From the NCBI RefSeq assembly GCF_900129075.1, contig NZ_FQVH01000001.1, forward strand, positions 120,604 through 184,603: DNA of 64,000 nt, given 5' to 3'. The DNA comes from Caldanaerobius fijiensis DSM 17918 (GTDB taxonomy: Bacteria > Bacillota > Thermoanaerobacteria > Thermoanaerobacterales > Caldanaerobiaceae). Below, in pieces: positions 44,274 to 53,099 of this stretch. A program made the translations under genes and the position numbers. Within the stretch, counting starts at the first letter, position 1, and the number at the start of each line of letters is the position of its first letter. The notes beneath the pieces are model-generated. The model was given only the letters and a program-made list of their open reading frames with translations, did not search any database and was not told the DNA's origin.

Positions 44274-45527
44274 ATGCTTAAAAGAAATTTTAAACCATTA
44301 AAAATGCAGTTCAAACACAAAAATGTATTTTATATAGCATTAGATGGCGTCGCTGCCATTGCTGCCTTTAACATCTTTCAGCCTTTTGTTCAGATGTTTG
44401 GCAAACATTTGGGAGCCAGCGATTTTCAGATAGCCCTTATAAATTCACTGCCGGCTTTAGCCAGCATATTCGTATTGATACCGGGTGCTTACTTTATTGA
44501 GTCAGCAAGATCAAAAAAATCGATTACCATAAAGTTGGTCTTTATGACCAGTTTGTTTTACGTACTTATATCGCTGGTCCCATTTATAGATAGTAACGTA
44601 AAGTCATGGATTTACGTCATATTGATAGGCCTTATGAGCGTTCCCAGCTCCATATTTAATACATCATGGCAGTCATTTTTCTCAGACGTATTTAAAGGAA
44701 AAGTGCGAAATTATGCCTTCGCCATAAGGAATAAATACGCCACATTAATAGGTCTTATAACGACATTGCTGGCAGGCCAAATCCTCACAAACCTACCAAA
44801 AACGGATACTCAGAGGATTTACGTCTACCAGGCTTTCAGCATACTGGCTTTTTTATTTTTGATGATGGAGATACATTTTTTATCAAAAATCGATTCTCCT
44901 CCATCAAAACCTGATAATGCTGAAAAACCAACCTTACCTAAATGGGCAGATATAAAATCCAATAAGCGTTTTTTAATATATACCATTACGTCATTTATAT
45001 ATTATGTCTCATGGCAAATGGGCTGGCCGCTGTTTTTCTTCTATCAGGTGGACTTTCTTCACGCCAATGAATTGTGGTTAGCTATAATAAATGTTGCAGG
45101 AGCTATTACATCCGTACTTTCATTTACCATGTGGAATAGGATTATATCAAAATATGGAAATAGCTTTGTGCTTATAATAGCAGCTGCCGGTATAGCTATA
45201 AACCCTATACTTTTTGTAACTGCTCACTCACTCATTACTTTGACGATAATTAACGCATTTATAGGCATATTTGGTGCTGCTTTGACTTTAACTCTATTTA
45301 ACAACCTATTGGAAGTAGTGCCTGATAAATCCAAAACCATGTATATCGCCTATTACAATACGTTGATGGGTATCTCGGGGTTTGCTTCACCTATTATCGG
45401 TGAATGGCTGTACAAAATTACAAATATTTATTTCGCTATGAATTTTATAGGTATTTTTAGATTTATAGGAACATATATATTCTACCTCCGTTATAAAAGA
45501 GAAAAAATTAGCAGGGATAAAAAATAA
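44274..45527 (+). CDS. MFS transporter divergent from the sugar-ABC unit
   Basis: 417 residues with about 12 predicted helices. Seen: FKHKNVFYIALDGVAAIAAF at the start, then LGASDFQIALINSLPALASIF and a basic loop ESARSKKSITIKL in the place of motif A, which is poorly conserved here. SVPSSIFNTSWQSFFSDVFKG and a second-half loop complete the MFS fold. The strong aaggggtg binding site and near-consensus promoter suggest good expression. The substrate is unknown. It is divergent from the sugar ABC unit, and its stop is only 3 nt from the stop of the convergent YteA-like gene, with no terminator between them. Confidence 0.85.
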   Translation: MLKRNFKPLKMQFKHKNVFYIALDGVAAIAAFNIFQPFVQMFGKHLGASDFQIALINSLPALASIFVLIPGAYFIESARSKKSITIKLVFMTSLFYVLISLVPFIDSNVKSWIYVILIGLMSVPSSIFNTSWQSFFSDVFKGKVRNYAFAIRNKYATLIGLITTLLAGQILTNLPKTDTQRIYVYQAFSILAFLFLMMEIHFLSKIDSPPSKPDNAEKPTLPKWADIKSNKRFLIYTITSFIYYVSWQMGWPLFFFYQVDFLHANELWLAIINVAGAITSVLSFTMWNRIISKYGNSFVLIIAAAGIAINPILFVTAHSLITLTIINAFIGIFGAALTLTLFNNLLEVVPDKSKTMYIAYYNTLMGISGFASPIIGEWLYKITNIYFAMNFIGIFRFIGTYIFYLRYKREKISRDKK

Positions 45528-45530
45528 TCT

Positions 45531-46217
45531 TTATTCACCCCCATCATCTATAATATCAGCAGGGTTCCGCATCTCATTGTCTTTCTTCTCGCCAGGAGAA
45601 AAAGTAGCCCTGTATTCTTCATTGCTTATTTGCTCCACTGATTCCACAATGCCCGTTTCTTCATCATCCAGTACCCCAATATAGTCCCCGGTGCCAAAGC
45701 TAGGATCGCTGTCAGGTATAGAATACCTGGCAACAGCCTGCCATGAATCTTCTGCATCAAACTCTGTATCTCTTTTTACAGAGCGATCGTTAAATCCATA
45801 ACCAGGGGAAATGGCATCCTCTTCAACGGGTCTTCCTGATAAATCTAACTCATGAAGATGAACCTCATTTTGTTTTTCGCACTCTATACATAAGGATGCA
45901 TAAGGTAGAGCATCAAGTCTTTCCTCTTCAATAGGTTTTCCACAATGTCTGCATATACCATAACTTCCTTTATCTATTCTTTCAAGAGCATCGTTTATTT
46001 CTTTCAATATGTGCTTTTCATGAGCTACCAGCGCGTAATTTTTTTCTTGCTCATAGGTCTCCGTACCTATATCACCAGGGTGATTATCATATAGCGAAAG
46101 TTCTTCAATAGCATCCCTCTGTCCTTTGTTTATGTCATAAATATCCATGTGTTTTAATCTATTTTCAGTGTCCTCTTTTAATTCCAGAAGCTTGTGTTTA
46201 AAATATTCTATATCCAA
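45531..46217 (-). CDS. TraR/DksA-type zinc-finger protein, YteA-like
   Basis: 228 residues. The zinc finger is GICRHCGKPIEEERLDALPY followed by CIEC, with Cys89, Cys92, Cys110 and Cys113. The coiled N-terminal part (HKLLELKEDTENRLKHMDI, and DIGTETYEQEKNYALVAHEKHI) and the C-terminal segment (AEDSWQAVARY; DYIGVLDDEETGIVE) match the YteA family of spore-formers, longer than classical DksA. DksA relatives modulate RNA polymerase with ppGpp; the YteA role is unknown, with a sporulation link suggested by distribution. Upstream lies the DUF5665 gene and its terminator, so it probably has its own promoter. Confidence 0.88.
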   Translation of the reverse strand: MDIEYFKHKLLELKEDTENRLKHMDIYDINKGQRDAIEELSLYDNHPGDIGTETYEQEKNYALVAHEKHILKEINDALERIDKGSYGICRHCGKPIEEERLDALPYASLCIECEKQNEVHLHELDLSGRPVEEDAISPGYGFNDRSVKRDTEFDAEDSWQAVARYSIPDSDPSFGTGDYIGVLDDEETGIVESVEQISNEEYRATFSPGEKKDNEMRNPADIIDDGGE

Positions 46218-46284
46218 CTTATATCACCTCAGCTTTATATTGCCTTATAATCTTCATATTTATACTTTAACAGGATACGAAAAA

Positions 46285-46312
46285 CAAAAAAGCAGGGACA
46301 CAAAATCCCTGC
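46285..46312 (-). terminator. Terminator after the DUF5665 gene
   Basis: Perfect 7-bp arms gcaggga and tccctgc with a 7-nt loop, followed on the minus strand by TTTTTTGTTTTT. Confidence 0.9.
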
Positions 46313-46327
46313 GCAGCATGCAAGAAC

Positions 46328-46624
46328 TTATAAGTTCTGTTGTACTATTTTTACAATCTGAGCTATCACATTTCCTATTACAGGTATGTTGAGTGTTACT
46401 AACTTTTGTAAAAAATATATCACGATAGCCCCCAGGATTGTAAAACCCACTGCCATGCCAAGACCCCTATAAACTCCGCCTATGAAATTAAGCCAGAAAA
46501 GTCGCCACGGACTCTGAAGCAATTCCATGTAATCCACAAGCTTTAATTTTTCCATCACGATACCCATGTCATCAAGCTTTTTTTCTATAAATTTAGCAAG
46601 CTCTTCGTTATTCACATATCCCAC
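46328..46624 (-). CDS. DUF5665 small membrane protein
   Basis: 98 residues. The N-terminal soluble helix (NEELAKFIEKKLDDMGIVMEKLKLVDYMEL) is followed by SPWRLFWLNFIGGVYRGLGMAVGFTILGAIVIYFLQKL, with one or two membrane helices, the pattern of DUF5665. Function is unknown. It follows mtnN after 9 nt and ends at a terminator, so the two probably share a transcript. Confidence 0.8.
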   Translation of the reverse strand: MGYVNNEELAKFIEKKLDDMGIVMEKLKLVDYMELLQSPWRLFWLNFIGGVYRGLGMAVGFTILGAIVIYFLQKLVTLNIPVIGNVIAQIVKIVQQNL

Positions 46625-46633
46625 CTATACATA

Positions 46634-47329
46634 TTATTCCCAGTATCTTAACATCCTACACACAATTTCACTGGAATTATGGGCTGCCATATCCGTAAAT
46701 TCCTCAAAAGATATATTTGATTCTTCATCAGCCTTATCCGAAATACCCCTTATAATCACAAAAGGTACTGCATTTAAATAAGCACAATGGGCAATCGCTG
46801 CGCCTTCCATTTCAACGGCATAGCCATTAAATGCGCGTTTTAAAAAATTTACCTTCTCCGAACTGTTTATAAACTGATCCCCTGACACTATAGGGCCAAC
46901 AAGTACTTTTTTGTCTTTCAAAACTTCTTTACTGGATTTTACTGCCAGGTCTATCAAGCCCTTGTCAGCTTTAAAGACGCTTTCATCCATATCAGGAATC
47001 TGGCCCAGACGATAACCCAATGCTGTCACATCCATATCGTGTTCAATAAGCTCGCTGGATACCACCACATCTCCCGCCTCTAACTCAGGTAAAAGCCCAC
47101 CTGCAACTCCTGTATTAATAACTGCTTTCGTATCAAATTCATCTATTAAAACCTGGGTACATACCGCGGCGTTGACCTTGCCAACGCCGCATTTCACCAC
47201 AGCTACATCCTTTCCTTCCAGTTTCCCGCTATAAAAAACCATTCTGGCCTTTTTAATCTCTTTTACATCTGTCATGCGGTCTATTAATAACTGCACTTCA
47301 ATGCTCATAGCACCAATAATTCCTATCAT
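46634..47329 (-). CDS. mtnN: 5'-methylthioadenosine/S-adenosylhomocysteine nucleosidase
   Basis: 231 residues, typical length. MIGIIGAMSIEVQLLIDRM is the conserved start with the catalytic-site Glu12. VINTGVAGGL and DVVVSSELIEHDMDVTALGY form the ribose/purine pocket; VEMEGAAIAHCAYLNAVPFVIIRGISDKAD contains the Glu-Met-Glu segment and the Asp of the active site. The enzyme cleaves methylthioadenosine and S-adenosylhomocysteine to adenine plus a thioribose product in the methyl cycle. ATG at 47329 has ggggtg upstream. It follows ileS by 15 nt. Confidence 0.96.
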   Translation of the reverse strand: MIGIIGAMSIEVQLLIDRMTDVKEIKKARMVFYSGKLEGKDVAVVKCGVGKVNAAVCTQVLIDEFDTKAVINTGVAGGLLPELEAGDVVVSSELIEHDMDVTALGYRLGQIPDMDESVFKADKGLIDLAVKSSKEVLKDKKVLVGPIVSGDQFINSSEKVNFLKRAFNGYAVEMEGAAIAHCAYLNAVPFVIIRGISDKADEESNISFEEFTDMAAHNSSEIVCRMLRYWE

Positions 47330-47344
47330 TTTCGGTCACCCCTT

Positions 47345-50104
47345 TCAACTTATGTTTTCTACACAGCGTGCACATATGGTCGGATGTTCTGGATTCTGTC
47401 CTACCGTCTCGCTGTACATCCAACACCGTTCACATTTCTCTCCAGGGGCAGTAGAAACCACCACTTTTCTATCAGTGCCTTCCATTGGCTGATGCAATAC
47501 CACTTTTGACACGATAAATATTGTTGATAACTGATCTTCATACCGCTTTAGCAATTCGTATTCACTTTCGTCGGGATATATATCCACCTGGGCGTTTAAA
47601 GAATGACCTATAACTTTATTGACTCTGGCCTCTTCCAATGCTTTCGTAACCTCGTCCCTGAACGATATCAAAAAGTTCCACCTTTTCTCCAGCTCTTCAT
47701 CATTATATCTGTCTTCATAGACAGGCCAATCACACATCTGAACACTCTCATATTTATCCGGGCCTATTTCTCTCATAAACTTCCATATCTCTTCTGCTGT
47801 AAATGTCAATATAGGTGCGATCATTTTAACGAGCTTATCCAGGATGATATATATCGCTGTTTGAGCGGAACGCCTACCTGTGGAATCTGGCTTATAGGTA
47901 TACAATCGATCTTTAATTATATCAAGGTAAAAATTACTCATGTCAACAACACAAAAATTGTGGATAGCATGGAATATAGAGTAAAACTCATAATTATCGT
48001 AAAACCCCGTCACTTTTTCTACCAGCTTGTTTACCCTTAAAAGAGCCCATCTATCTATTTCATACATATTTTCATAATCTACCTTGTTTTCCTCATATCT
48101 AAAATCAAATAAATTTCCCAAAATGAATCTGGCAGTATTTCTTATTTTTCTATAAACCTCTGTCATCTGTTTTAGTATATTTTCAGATATTCTCATATCT
48201 GAGGTATAATCAGCAGATACCGTCCACAGCCTCAACACATCAGCGCCGTATTTTTCTATAACCTCCATGGGGTCTATACCATTGCCAAGAGATTTAGACA
48301 TTTTTCGCCCTTGCCCGTCCACCACAAATCCATGAGTCAATACGCTCCTATATGGTGCTATACCCCTGGTAGCTACAGATGTCAAAAGGGATGACTGGAA
48401 CCATCCTCTGTGCTGATCACTTCCCTCCAAATATAGATCTGCAGGCCATCTGAGTCCTGGAGTATGTTCAAGCACAGCTCTGTGGCTAGACCCTGAATCA
48501 AACCATACATCCATGATATCTGTCTCTTTTCTGAAATCTCTGGAGCCACATTCGCATTTTACATCTCCAGGCAGAATTTCACTGGCCTCCATCTCAAACC
48601 AGGCATCAGATCCTCTTTTTTCAAACAATTTTGCTACTGCTTCTATTGTACGATCATTTATGATGGCTTTTCCACATTGTTTACAGTAAAATATAGGTAT
48701 AGGAATACCCCAGATCCTCTGCCTGGATATACACCAATCGTGCCTATCTTTTATCATATTGGATATACGCTCCTGACCCCATTGAGGTATCCACCTTACG
48801 CTGTCTATAGCTTTCAAAGCCTCATCTCTAAAGCCATCTATAGAGGCAAACCACTGTTCTGTCGCCCTGAATATTATGGGGTTTTTACATCTCCAGCAAT
48901 GAGGATATGAATGTTTAAGGGTATTTTTAAACAGGAGGGCATTTACTTTTTTCAGGTCTTCTTGAATAACACTGTTTGCTTTTTCATAGTATAGTCCTTC
49001 GTATTTACCAGCTTTTTCTGTAAAGTATCCTCTATCATCAACAGGGTTCAATACTTCAAGGCCGTATTTCATCCCCACTATAAAGTCTTCTTCGCCATGT
49101 CCCGGAGCTGTATGAACACAACCTGTACCTGCATCGTTAGTAACATGATCGCCTAAGATTATAACTGAATTTCTCTCTATCAAGGGATGTCTTGTCTGTA
49201 TACCTTCCAGATCTCTACCTTTAAAATTGGCCAGTATCTCATATTCCTGTGGCAGCTCTGCATCTTTTACTACCATATCTATCATATCGTGGGCCAGAAC
49301 ATAAACTTCTTCGCCAAATTTAACTAATGAATATTCGAATTCAGGATTTAAACATATGGCCAGATTTGCAGGTAAGGTCCAGGTAGTTGTAGTCCATATG
49401 ACAAAATACACATCGTCTAAATTCTCGACATAGGGTTTAAATAGTCCCTTATCATCGGTAACTCTAAACTTTACGTAAATCGCATCAGATTTATGGTCAG
49501 CGTATTCTATTTCAGCTTCAGCCAATGCGGTCTCACAGGTTGGACACCAGTATACAGGCTTTAAACCCTTATATATATACCCTTTTTTAGCCATCTCGCC
49601 AAATATTCTTATCTGTTCTGCCTCAAAATGCGGATCCAAAGTTAGATAAGGATGCTCCCAATCTCCCCTTATACCCAATCTCTTAAACTGTTCTTTTTGC
49701 TTTTCTACCTGACTCAGAGCATAATCCCTACAGAGTTTCCTGAATTCAACAGGAGATGTCTCATGCCTTTTTATTCCCAATTTCTTTATTGCTTGCTGCT
49801 CAATTGGCAAACCATGGGTATCCCATCCTGGTACATAGGGTGCAGCATACCCCTTCATAGTCATATACTTAACTACAATATCTTTTAGCACCTTGTTTAA
49901 AGTATGGCCCAGGTGTATATCGCCGTTGGCATATGGTGGGCCATCATGAAGTATAAATTTGTCAGCGCCCTCTCTCCTATTTAACGTCTTTTCATAGATA
50001 TGTATTTCTTCCCAATACTTTAATATTTCCGGTTCTTTTTTTGATAAATTAGCTTTCATCGGAAAATCTGTCATTGGAAGATTTAACGTCTTGTTATAGT
50101 CCAT
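47345..50104 (-). CDS. ileS: Isoleucine-tRNA ligase
   Basis: 919 residues from the ATG at 50104 (aaggagaaggtgg upstream). HIGH motif: PPYANGDIHLGHTLNKVLKD; KMSKS motif: GRKMSKSLGNGIDP. The editing domain is seen around WTTTTWTLPANLAICLNPE, and the C-terminal zinc site is CERCWMYSETVG plus CARCVENIS. This is the bacterial form with the C-terminal zinc finger. Longer readings start inside the T-box leader and are not used. It is controlled by the Ile T-box at 50144-50368 and follows the divIVA cluster as in many Firmicutes. Confidence 0.98.
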   Translation of the reverse strand: MDYNKTLNLPMTDFPMKANLSKKEPEILKYWEEIHIYEKTLNRREGADKFILHDGPPYANGDIHLGHTLNKVLKDIVVKYMTMKGYAAPYVPGWDTHGLPIEQQAIKKLGIKRHETSPVEFRKLCRDYALSQVEKQKEQFKRLGIRGDWEHPYLTLDPHFEAEQIRIFGEMAKKGYIYKGLKPVYWCPTCETALAEAEIEYADHKSDAIYVKFRVTDDKGLFKPYVENLDDVYFVIWTTTTWTLPANLAICLNPEFEYSLVKFGEEVYVLAHDMIDMVVKDAELPQEYEILANFKGRDLEGIQTRHPLIERNSVIILGDHVTNDAGTGCVHTAPGHGEEDFIVGMKYGLEVLNPVDDRGYFTEKAGKYEGLYYEKANSVIQEDLKKVNALLFKNTLKHSYPHCWRCKNPIIFRATEQWFASIDGFRDEALKAIDSVRWIPQWGQERISNMIKDRHDWCISRQRIWGIPIPIFYCKQCGKAIINDRTIEAVAKLFEKRGSDAWFEMEASEILPGDVKCECGSRDFRKETDIMDVWFDSGSSHRAVLEHTPGLRWPADLYLEGSDQHRGWFQSSLLTSVATRGIAPYRSVLTHGFVVDGQGRKMSKSLGNGIDPMEVIEKYGADVLRLWTVSADYTSDMRISENILKQMTEVYRKIRNTARFILGNLFDFRYEENKVDYENMYEIDRWALLRVNKLVEKVTGFYDNYEFYSIFHAIHNFCVVDMSNFYLDIIKDRLYTYKPDSTGRRSAQTAIYIILDKLVKMIAPILTFTAEEIWKFMREIGPDKYESVQMCDWPVYEDRYNDEELEKRWNFLISFRDEVTKALEEARVNKVIGHSLNAQVDIYPDESEYELLKRYEDQLSTIFIVSKVVLHQPMEGTDRKVVVSTAPGEKCERCWMYSETVGQNPEHPTICARCVENIS

Positions 50105-50143
50105 CCACCTTCTCCTTTCTCGTTTATTATTATATATAGGATA

Positions 50144-50368
50144 TAAAAAAACTTTCGCCATCTGGGGCGAAAGTCTCCGCGGTACCACCCATTTTATCAT
50201 AAGAATGATCACTCATAAACTTTAACGGTACAAAAACCGGAAAGGCTTACTACTATTTCAGCCCTCAGCTCCAGAGTGATTTTCCACAATATTCTGTCAT
50301 GGCTCGCACCTGCCGCCATTTCTCTTAAGACACGAATATTGTGTACTCTCTCTTTCATAGCCTTTGAC
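50144..50368 (-). promoter_or_regulatory. T-box riboswitch leader of ileS, specifier AUC
   Basis: The T-box core gggtggtaccgcgg is at 50190-50177 on the minus strand, followed by a terminator with perfect 9-bp arms actttcgcc/ggcgaaagt (50151-50159, 50166-50174) and a T-run. The specifier reads ATC at 50280-50278, then A-CTC-TGGAG, matching isoleucine. The leader begins almost at the divIVA stop codon. Known: uncharged tRNA-Ile prevents termination. Confidence 0.95.
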
Positions 50369-50369
50369 T

Positions 50370-50891
50370 CTATTCTATTGTATCGGTCCTATCACTGCTC
50401 CTAGAAACCTCTATATCATCGAATTTCTCTTTATTATTACTTTTATCAAAAATCATCTCGTCTGTCAATACCCTGAGTTCCGCTTCTAACAATGTTTTAA
50501 ACTTTAATTTAAACTCTAACATCTGTTTCTTTATATTTTCATACTCCTTTTTGATCTCGATAACTTCCTGATTGGCTTTTTCGATGATCCTTCTGGCTGT
50601 CTCTTCAGCTTCTCTTATGATATTTTCTGCCTTTTCTTTTGCATTAGCAGTCATTTCATCAGCAGTTTTTTGAGCCATCACCAGTGTATTATTCAAAGTC
50701 TGCTCCAGCCCAATGTAATTTTGAAGTTTATCATTTAAAAGACCTATACGGTCTTTTAACTCCAAATTTTCTTTATACAGCTTTTCATAGTCTTCTATCA
50801 CTTCATCTAAAAATTCATTGACCTCTAATTCATTGTAACCTCTAAAAGCCCTTCGAAATTCTTTGTTGTGAATATCCATAGGTGTTAACAT
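50370..50891 (-). CDS. divIVA: DivIVA-family cell division protein
   Basis: 173 residues from the ATG at 50891, chosen because ggggggatatgagc gives good spacing (8 nt); an ATG two codons earlier is too close to the binding site. The opening LTPMDIHNKEFRRAFRGYNE is the N-terminal membrane-binding domain of DivIVA, and the rest (NEFLDEVIEDYEKLYKENLE, then EKAENIIREAEETARRIIEKA) is coiled coil. DivIVA marks negatively curved membrane at poles and division sites. It lies between ylmH and the ileS leader. Confidence 0.95.
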   Translation of the reverse strand: MLTPMDIHNKEFRRAFRGYNELEVNEFLDEVIEDYEKLYKENLELKDRIGLLNDKLQNYIGLEQTLNNTLVMAQKTADEMTANAKEKAENIIREAEETARRIIEKANQEVIEIKKEYENIKKQMLEFKLKFKTLLEAELRVLTDEMIFDKSNNKEKFDDIEVSRSSDRTDTIE

Positions 50892-50908
50892 GCTCATATC
50901 CCCCCTGG

Positions 50909-51646
50909 CTATATGTATTTTTTTATTGATACAGCTATCCTATCCTTTTTCGTGGTTCCTTTTATGCTATCAAAAATAGCCCTTCCATGACCTCTAAACG
51001 AGAGGGTATCTCCTTCTTTTACTATATAAGCAGGATCCGATACTTCCACCCAATTTACTCTGACAAAACCCGATTTTATAAAATCCTGCATCTTAGTCCT
51101 GGAGGTAGAAAAAGCTACACTTGCTATGCTATCCAATCTTAATGAAGCTACCACCGCTTCAATTTCCTTCATCTTTTTCTCAACAGGCATAATCTCGTTA
51201 ATATCAATCTCTGTTGTATGTACGTTTACCTTTCCTACCCTTGTTAAATTATGTGTAACATAACTTATTATATCCTTTCTGATTATTGCTTGACATCTAT
51301 TATCATTAATTAAAATATCACCAACTTTCTCTCGTTTTATACCAAGAGCCATAATTGAACCCAATACATCCCTATGAGTTATATTTTCTTTTTTGAAATC
51401 TGCCGTAATTTCTATTGCACCGATTGGAACATCTATCTCATCTTCTGACAAAAAATCCGGGTATAGCACCACTAATTGTCTTTCAGCTCCTTCATATCCT
51501 CCTGAGGATAAAAACTGTACATCCCTTTCTTTTTCCACCATTTTAATCAACTTTGCCAGAACAGGCGGCTCAAGAAAATCCGTAGACTTCTCCTGCTTCC
51601 TTTTCTTTACCCAGTTGATCATATCTAAAAACCTAGTCTCATCCAC
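50909..51646 (-). CDS. ylmH: YlmH, S4-domain RNA-binding protein
   Basis: 245 residues. The C-terminal S4 domain is RLDSIASVAFSTSRTKMQDFIKSGFVRVNWVEV followed by VKEGDTLSFRGHGRAIF. The N-terminal two thirds form the YlmH-type domain (LSSGGYEGAERQLVVLYPDF; DVLGSIMALGIKREKVGDIL). In Bacillus the gene belongs to the division cluster; homologues bind stalled ribosomal subunits in ribosome rescue. GTG at 51646 has aaggag about 10 nt upstream. It is followed by divIVA after 17 nt. Confidence 0.93.
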   Translation of the reverse strand: MDETRFLDMINWVKKRKQEKSTDFLEPPVLAKLIKMVEKERDVQFLSSGGYEGAERQLVVLYPDFLSEDEIDVPIGAIEITADFKKENITHRDVLGSIMALGIKREKVGDILINDNRCQAIIRKDIISYVTHNLTRVGKVNVHTTEIDINEIMPVEKKMKEIEAVVASLRLDSIASVAFSTSRTKMQDFIKSGFVRVNWVEVSDPAYIVKEGDTLSFRGHGRAIFDSIKGTTKKDRIAVSIKKYI

Positions 51647-51673
51647 ATCAACATAACTCCTTACTTTATTAGT

Positions 51674-51958
51674 TTAAATTAATAACAATAAATGCATTAC
51701 AATAGGTCTTACTATATACTGTATAACTAAAAGCGCTATAACCGGTGAAAAGTCCACCATCATGCCATGACCTATCGATGAGCGCATAAACATATTTCTA
51801 AATGGTGCTAATATCGGTTCTGTAAAGTTGTATATAAACCTTACAACAGGATTGCGATAATCAACCCTTACCCATGACAGCAATACCCTTATAATAATAG
51901 CCCAATTTAGCACTTCAAAAAAAATGGACACCGTCTGATATAATACCCAATTAAACAA
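51674..51958 (-). CDS. yggT: YggT-family (YlmG) membrane protein
   Basis: 94 residues with two predicted membrane helices. The signature WAIIIRVLLSWVRVDYRNPVVRFIYNFTEPILAPFRN is the YggT/YlmG repeat. In Firmicutes it belongs to the ylm cluster next to sepF and affects division or membrane organisation; the precise function is unknown. TTG at 51958 has ggaggagacagc upstream. Confidence 0.93.
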   Translation of the reverse strand: MFNWVLYQTVSIFFEVLNWAIIIRVLLSWVRVDYRNPVVRFIYNFTEPILAPFRNMFMRSSIGHGMMVDFSPVIALLVIQYIVRPIVMHLLLLI

Positions 51959-51997
51959 GCTGTCTCCTCCATTCTCGCTATATTTTAAAATATGCTC

Positions 51998-52393
51998 TTA
52001 ATTATCGCCTGCTAAAATATTTTCTATATCAACATTACTAGGCACCACCAAAAATATACCGCTTGAAATCTTCTTTACCACACCTTCGAGAGCATAAACA
52101 GCTCCCGCCAGGAAATCCAAAACCCTTTCCGCTTCATCTGGCTTCATATCCTGCAGGTTTACAATCACAGGCTTGCGCGCTTTCAGCTCATCGCATATCA
52201 TAGTTACTTCATCGTAACTAACCGGCCTGGATATAATCACTTTAATATGTGAATTGGAATGTATATTTACTACCTTAGGTTTTTGCTTTACAAATGGCTC
52301 ATAATTTTTGTTTTCATAGTCTTCACTGCGCTCTTCATCATCTTCACTTTCTTCCAGGCCAAGGTACGACATTATTTTTTCAATCACATTCAC
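51998..52393 (-). CDS. sepF: SepF, FtsZ-associated division protein
   Basis: 131 residues from the GTG at 52393, chosen for ggaggattaat just upstream. The N-terminal NVIEKIMSYLGLEESEDD is the membrane-binding amphipathic helix plus acidic linker. The C-terminal domain (IKVIISRPVSYDEVTMICDE, VNLQDMKPDEAERVLDFLAGAVYALEG) is the SepF fold, which polymerises into rings and links FtsZ to the membrane. The yggS stop at 52395 is 2 nt before this start, so they are coupled. sepF is followed by yggT as in Bacillus. Confidence 0.95.
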   Translation of the reverse strand: MNVIEKIMSYLGLEESEDDEERSEDYENKNYEPFVKQKPKVVNIHSNSHIKVIISRPVSYDEVTMICDELKARKPVIVNLQDMKPDEAERVLDFLAGAVYALEGVVKKISSGIFLVVPSNVDIENILAGDN

Positions 52394-52394
52394 A

Positions 52395-53099
52395 TTAATC
52401 CTCCTCTTTGTTATAATTTCTCGGCCCGAATATACCTGTACCAATCCTCACTATATTAGATCCCTCTTCTATAGCTACGACATAATCAGCCGTCATTCCC
52501 ATAGAAAGGTATCGTGCATCTACAATAGGCGACTTCATTTCTTTCAGCTCATCATAAAGTTGTCTCATATGTTTAAAATAAGGCCTTGCTTCTTCTGGCT
52601 CTGAAACAATAGGCGCAACAGTCATCAAACCCTGTACACACAAATTATCAAATATTTCTAATTCCTTTATAAATTTTTTTAGCTCACCAGGCCTTATCCC
52701 AAATTTGGTCTCTTCACCAGCTATATTAATTTCTATAAGTACGTTTTGCTTTTTACCTATAGATTTTGCTCTTTTGTTTATCTCCTGGGCAAGCTTTACA
52801 GAGTCGAGCGAATGAATAAGTTCTACCTTGTCGATTATGTATTTAACTTTATTTACCTGTAAATGACCTATCATATGCCATTTCACCTTATCGCCTATGG
52901 CATCGTATTTTTGCACTATTTCTTGAACCCTATTTTCTCCAATCACTTCAATACCTTCTGCTATTGCTTCTTTTATCTTATCCGGTGAAATAGTTTTAGT
53001 CACAGCCATTAAAATAATATCAGAAGGATTTCTTCCAACCCTTTTACATGCATCAGCGATACGGTGCCTTATTAGCTCTATGTTATCTTTTATGCTCAC
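52395..53099 (-). CDS. yggS: YggS/YlmE-family PLP-binding homeostasis protein
   Basis: 234 residues from the GTG at 53099 (gaggtgaaaata upstream). The PLP-binding lysine lies in DIILMAVTKTISPDKIKEAI. GENRVQEIVQKYD, WHMIGHLQVNKVK and LSMGMTADYVVAIEEGSNIVRIGTGIFGPR are further signatures. It regulates pyridoxal 5'-phosphate levels and has no known enzyme activity. Its start overlaps the end of the upstream membrane-fusion protein gene (stop at 53083). Confidence 0.95.
   Translation of the reverse strand: MSIKDNIELIRHRIADACKRVGRNPSDIILMAVTKTISPDKIKEAIAEGIEVIGENRVQEIVQKYDAIGDKVKWHMIGHLQVNKVKYIIDKVELIHSLDSVKLAQEINKRAKSIGKKQNVLIEINIAGEETKFGIRPGELKKFIKELEIFDNLCVQGLMTVAPIVSEPEEARPYFKHMRQLYDELKEMKSPIVDARYLSMGMTADYVVAIEEGSNIVRIGTGIFGPRNYNKEED

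Noticed and set aside
50105-50212. Longer N-terminus for IleRS
   Set aside because: The extension would run through the T-box terminator. The ATG at 50104 has a good ribosome-binding site and begins the known IleRS N-terminus.
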